In this document: positions 6,682 to 7,270 of the stretch, one piece after another | Position numbering within the stretch: the stretch's first letter is position 1 | Layout of the letters: every line of letters begins with the position of its first letter | Assembly: GCA_027037575.1 (NCBI GenBank) | Contig: JALVZP010000204.1 | Location: 868 to 8,137, forward strand | Origin: Desulfobacterales bacterium | GTDB taxonomy: Bacteria; Desulfobacterota; DSM-4660; Desulfatiglandales; JALVZP01 | Direction: 5' to 3' | Length of the DNA stretch: 7,270 nt | Translations under genes and position numbers: made by a program | Notes under the pieces: generated by a model | Told to the model about the DNA's origin: nothing | What the model saw: only the letters and a program-made list of their open reading frames with translations | The model's database searches: none

Positions 6682-6709
6682 TTGACTTAGGACTATAAAG
6701 GAATAATAA
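6682..6709 (+). promoter_or_regulatory. Possible promoter of the HU/IHF gene
   Basis: TTGACT (6682-6687) is a good -35 box, followed after 16 bases by TAATAA (6704-6709); TAATAT (6707-6712, 19-base spacer) is an alternative -10. It overlaps the oppositely directed flavodoxin promoter almost completely, so the two would compete for polymerase. Confidence 0.4.
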
Positions 6710-6719
6710 TATATATCAA
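6692..6719 (-). promoter_or_regulatory. Likely sigma70-type promoter of the flavodoxin-peroxiredoxin-kinase unit
   Basis: On the - strand, TTGATA (6719-6714) and TATAGT (6697-6692) are separated by 16 bases, about 40 bases ahead of the flavodoxin start. No other comparable promoter is seen in the 16- and 9-bp gaps downstream, so the three genes are probably co-transcribed from here. The region is AT-rich, so confidence is moderate. Confidence 0.45.
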
Positions 6720-6743
6720 AAAGTTCGGCAAGATCAAATAAAG

Positions 6744-7025
6744 ATGAAAAGATCAGATCTGATAAGAAAACTTGCAGAGGCAGAGGGGATTCCCTTTGTA
6801 AAGGCACAGCAGATAGTAATGACCTTCTTTGAAGAAATAGAAAAGGCATTCCTTAATTCTGAAAGGGTTGAAATAAGAGGATTTGGAAGCTTTAAAATAA
6901 AGGAATATCCAGAATATAAAGGAAGAAATCCCAAAACTGGTGAGATAATCGAAGTAAAACGAAAGAGACTGCCTTTCTTCAAAGTAGGGAAGGAATTAAG
7001 AGAAAGGGTAAATAAAGGTGAATAA
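6744..7025 (+). CDS. HU/IHF family DNA-binding protein (IHF-beta-like)
   Basis: A 93-residue basic, DNA-bending nucleoid protein that acts as a dimer. The N-terminal helices (MKRSDLIRKLAEAEGI, then a second helix to about 38) form the dimer body. VEIRGFGSF (42-50) is the conserved turn into the beta arms, and GRNPKTGE (60-67) is the arm tip with intercalating P63. The C-terminal PFFKVGKELRERVN (77-90) is family-typical. The RGFGSF plus RNPKTGE combination with a long N-terminus looks closer to IHF-beta than to generic HU, but I cannot decide between them, so I give no symbol. The ATG at 6744 matches the family start even though the upstream ribosome site is weak (only AAAG). The SRP RNA begins a few bases after the stop, so the two may share a transcript. 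Confidence 0.95.
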   Translation: MKRSDLIRKLAEAEGIPFVKAQQIVMTFFEEIEKAFLNSERVEIRGFGSFKIKEYPEYKGRNPKTGEIIEVKRKRLPFFKVGKELRERVNKGE

Positions 7026-7029
7026 CAGG

Positions 7030-7270
7030 ATTGGCCGTGCTAGGCGGGGAGTTAGCGGTTCCCTGAACCCGAAATCCGCTTATGCGGGGCCGAATGCCCT
7101 ATGAGGTCTGCCGCAGTGGGTTATTTCCTGATTCAGGAGGTAGCAGTAGCCCCATGGACAGACCTCTTACGAACCCCGTCAGGCCCGGAAGGGAGCAGCG
7201 GTAAGTAAGTAGGTCTGTGCCATGGAAGGAGCTGCTATACTACCTGGGTCAGGAATAACCTTCTGTTGGT
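7030..7270 (+). ncRNA. ffs: Bacterial large-type signal recognition particle RNA (with Alu domain)
   Basis: The SRP RNA binds Ffh and targets nascent membrane and secreted proteins to the translocon. A GC-rich 5' Alu-domain region starts with GCCGTGCTAGGCGGGGAG (7034-7051). A long hairpin (helix 5) follows: GGTTATTTCCTGA (7119-7131) pairs with TCAGGAATAACC (7249-7260), and ACAGACCT (7158-7165) with AGGTCTGT (7211-7218). CCATGG occurs on both arms (7152-7157, 7220-7225). The conserved S-domain helix 8 is GTCAGGCCCGGAAGGGAGCA (7178-7197) with its GGAA tetraloop (7187-7190). CCGCAG (7111-7116) can extend the helix by pairing with CTGTTGG (7263-7269), so the 3' end lies at or just beyond the window edge. 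The exact 5' end is uncertain by several bases. This is the approximately 250-nt class found in Firmicutes, Thermotoga and many deep lineages, unlike the short 4.5S form. Confidence 0.95.

Noticed and set aside
1..7270. CRISPR array, insertion sequence, tRNA or prophage signals
   Set aside because: I saw no regularly spaced repeats, transposase, terminal inverted repeats or tRNA-like cloverleaf anywhere in the window.

Overview
The window looks like a piece of chromosome from an AT-rich bacterium, probably an anaerobe with a Gram-negative-type envelope. The support for this is a lipoprotein with a periplasmic-type fold, an exosortase/PEP-CTERM-type polyprenyl sugar transferase, an IHF-like protein, a large Alu-containing SRP RNA and what looks like selenocysteine use. 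I cannot assign a phylum. The GC-rich SRP RNA inside an AT-rich genome is compatible with a thermophile but does not prove it.

Left part, + strand: the C-terminal two thirds of a very AT-rich polyprenyl glycosylphosphotransferase (1-936) is cut by the window edge and probably ends an exopolysaccharide cluster. After a 183-bp gap comes a tightly packed run: ligA (NAD-dependent DNA ligase), an acylphosphatase that starts on the ligA stop codon, and a lipoprotein with a CsgG/TolB-like domain plus an FlgT C-terminal-like domain, whose start lies inside the acylphosphatase gene.

Middle, - strand: a three-gene unit reads leftwards in the order flavodoxin-like protein, peroxiredoxin, PAS histidine kinase, with gaps of 16 and 9 bp. 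The peroxiredoxin is the main find. Its frame is interrupted once, by a TGA (5860-5862) exactly at the peroxidatic cysteine of the DFTF-x-C-PTE motif, and a 7-bp hairpin with an AGUU loop follows 17 nt later, as expected of a bacterial SECIS element. I read it as one intact 214-residue selenoprotein (5443-6087) and not two fragments. It also carries an N-terminal signal sequence and has Val where typical 2-Cys enzymes have the resolving Cys. It therefore appears to be an exported selenocysteine peroxiredoxin with an unusual reduction route.

Right part, + strand: divergent from the flavodoxin and sharing a 91-bp promoter region is an HU/IHF family gene (6744-7025). It is followed within about 10 bp by a bacterial large-type SRP RNA (about 7030 to the window edge) with a recognisable Alu domain, long helix 5 and conserved helix 8.

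The flavodoxin, Sec-peroxiredoxin and kinase plausibly form an oxidative-stress/redox module; this is inferred from gene order. The remaining genes are housekeeping or envelope functions.
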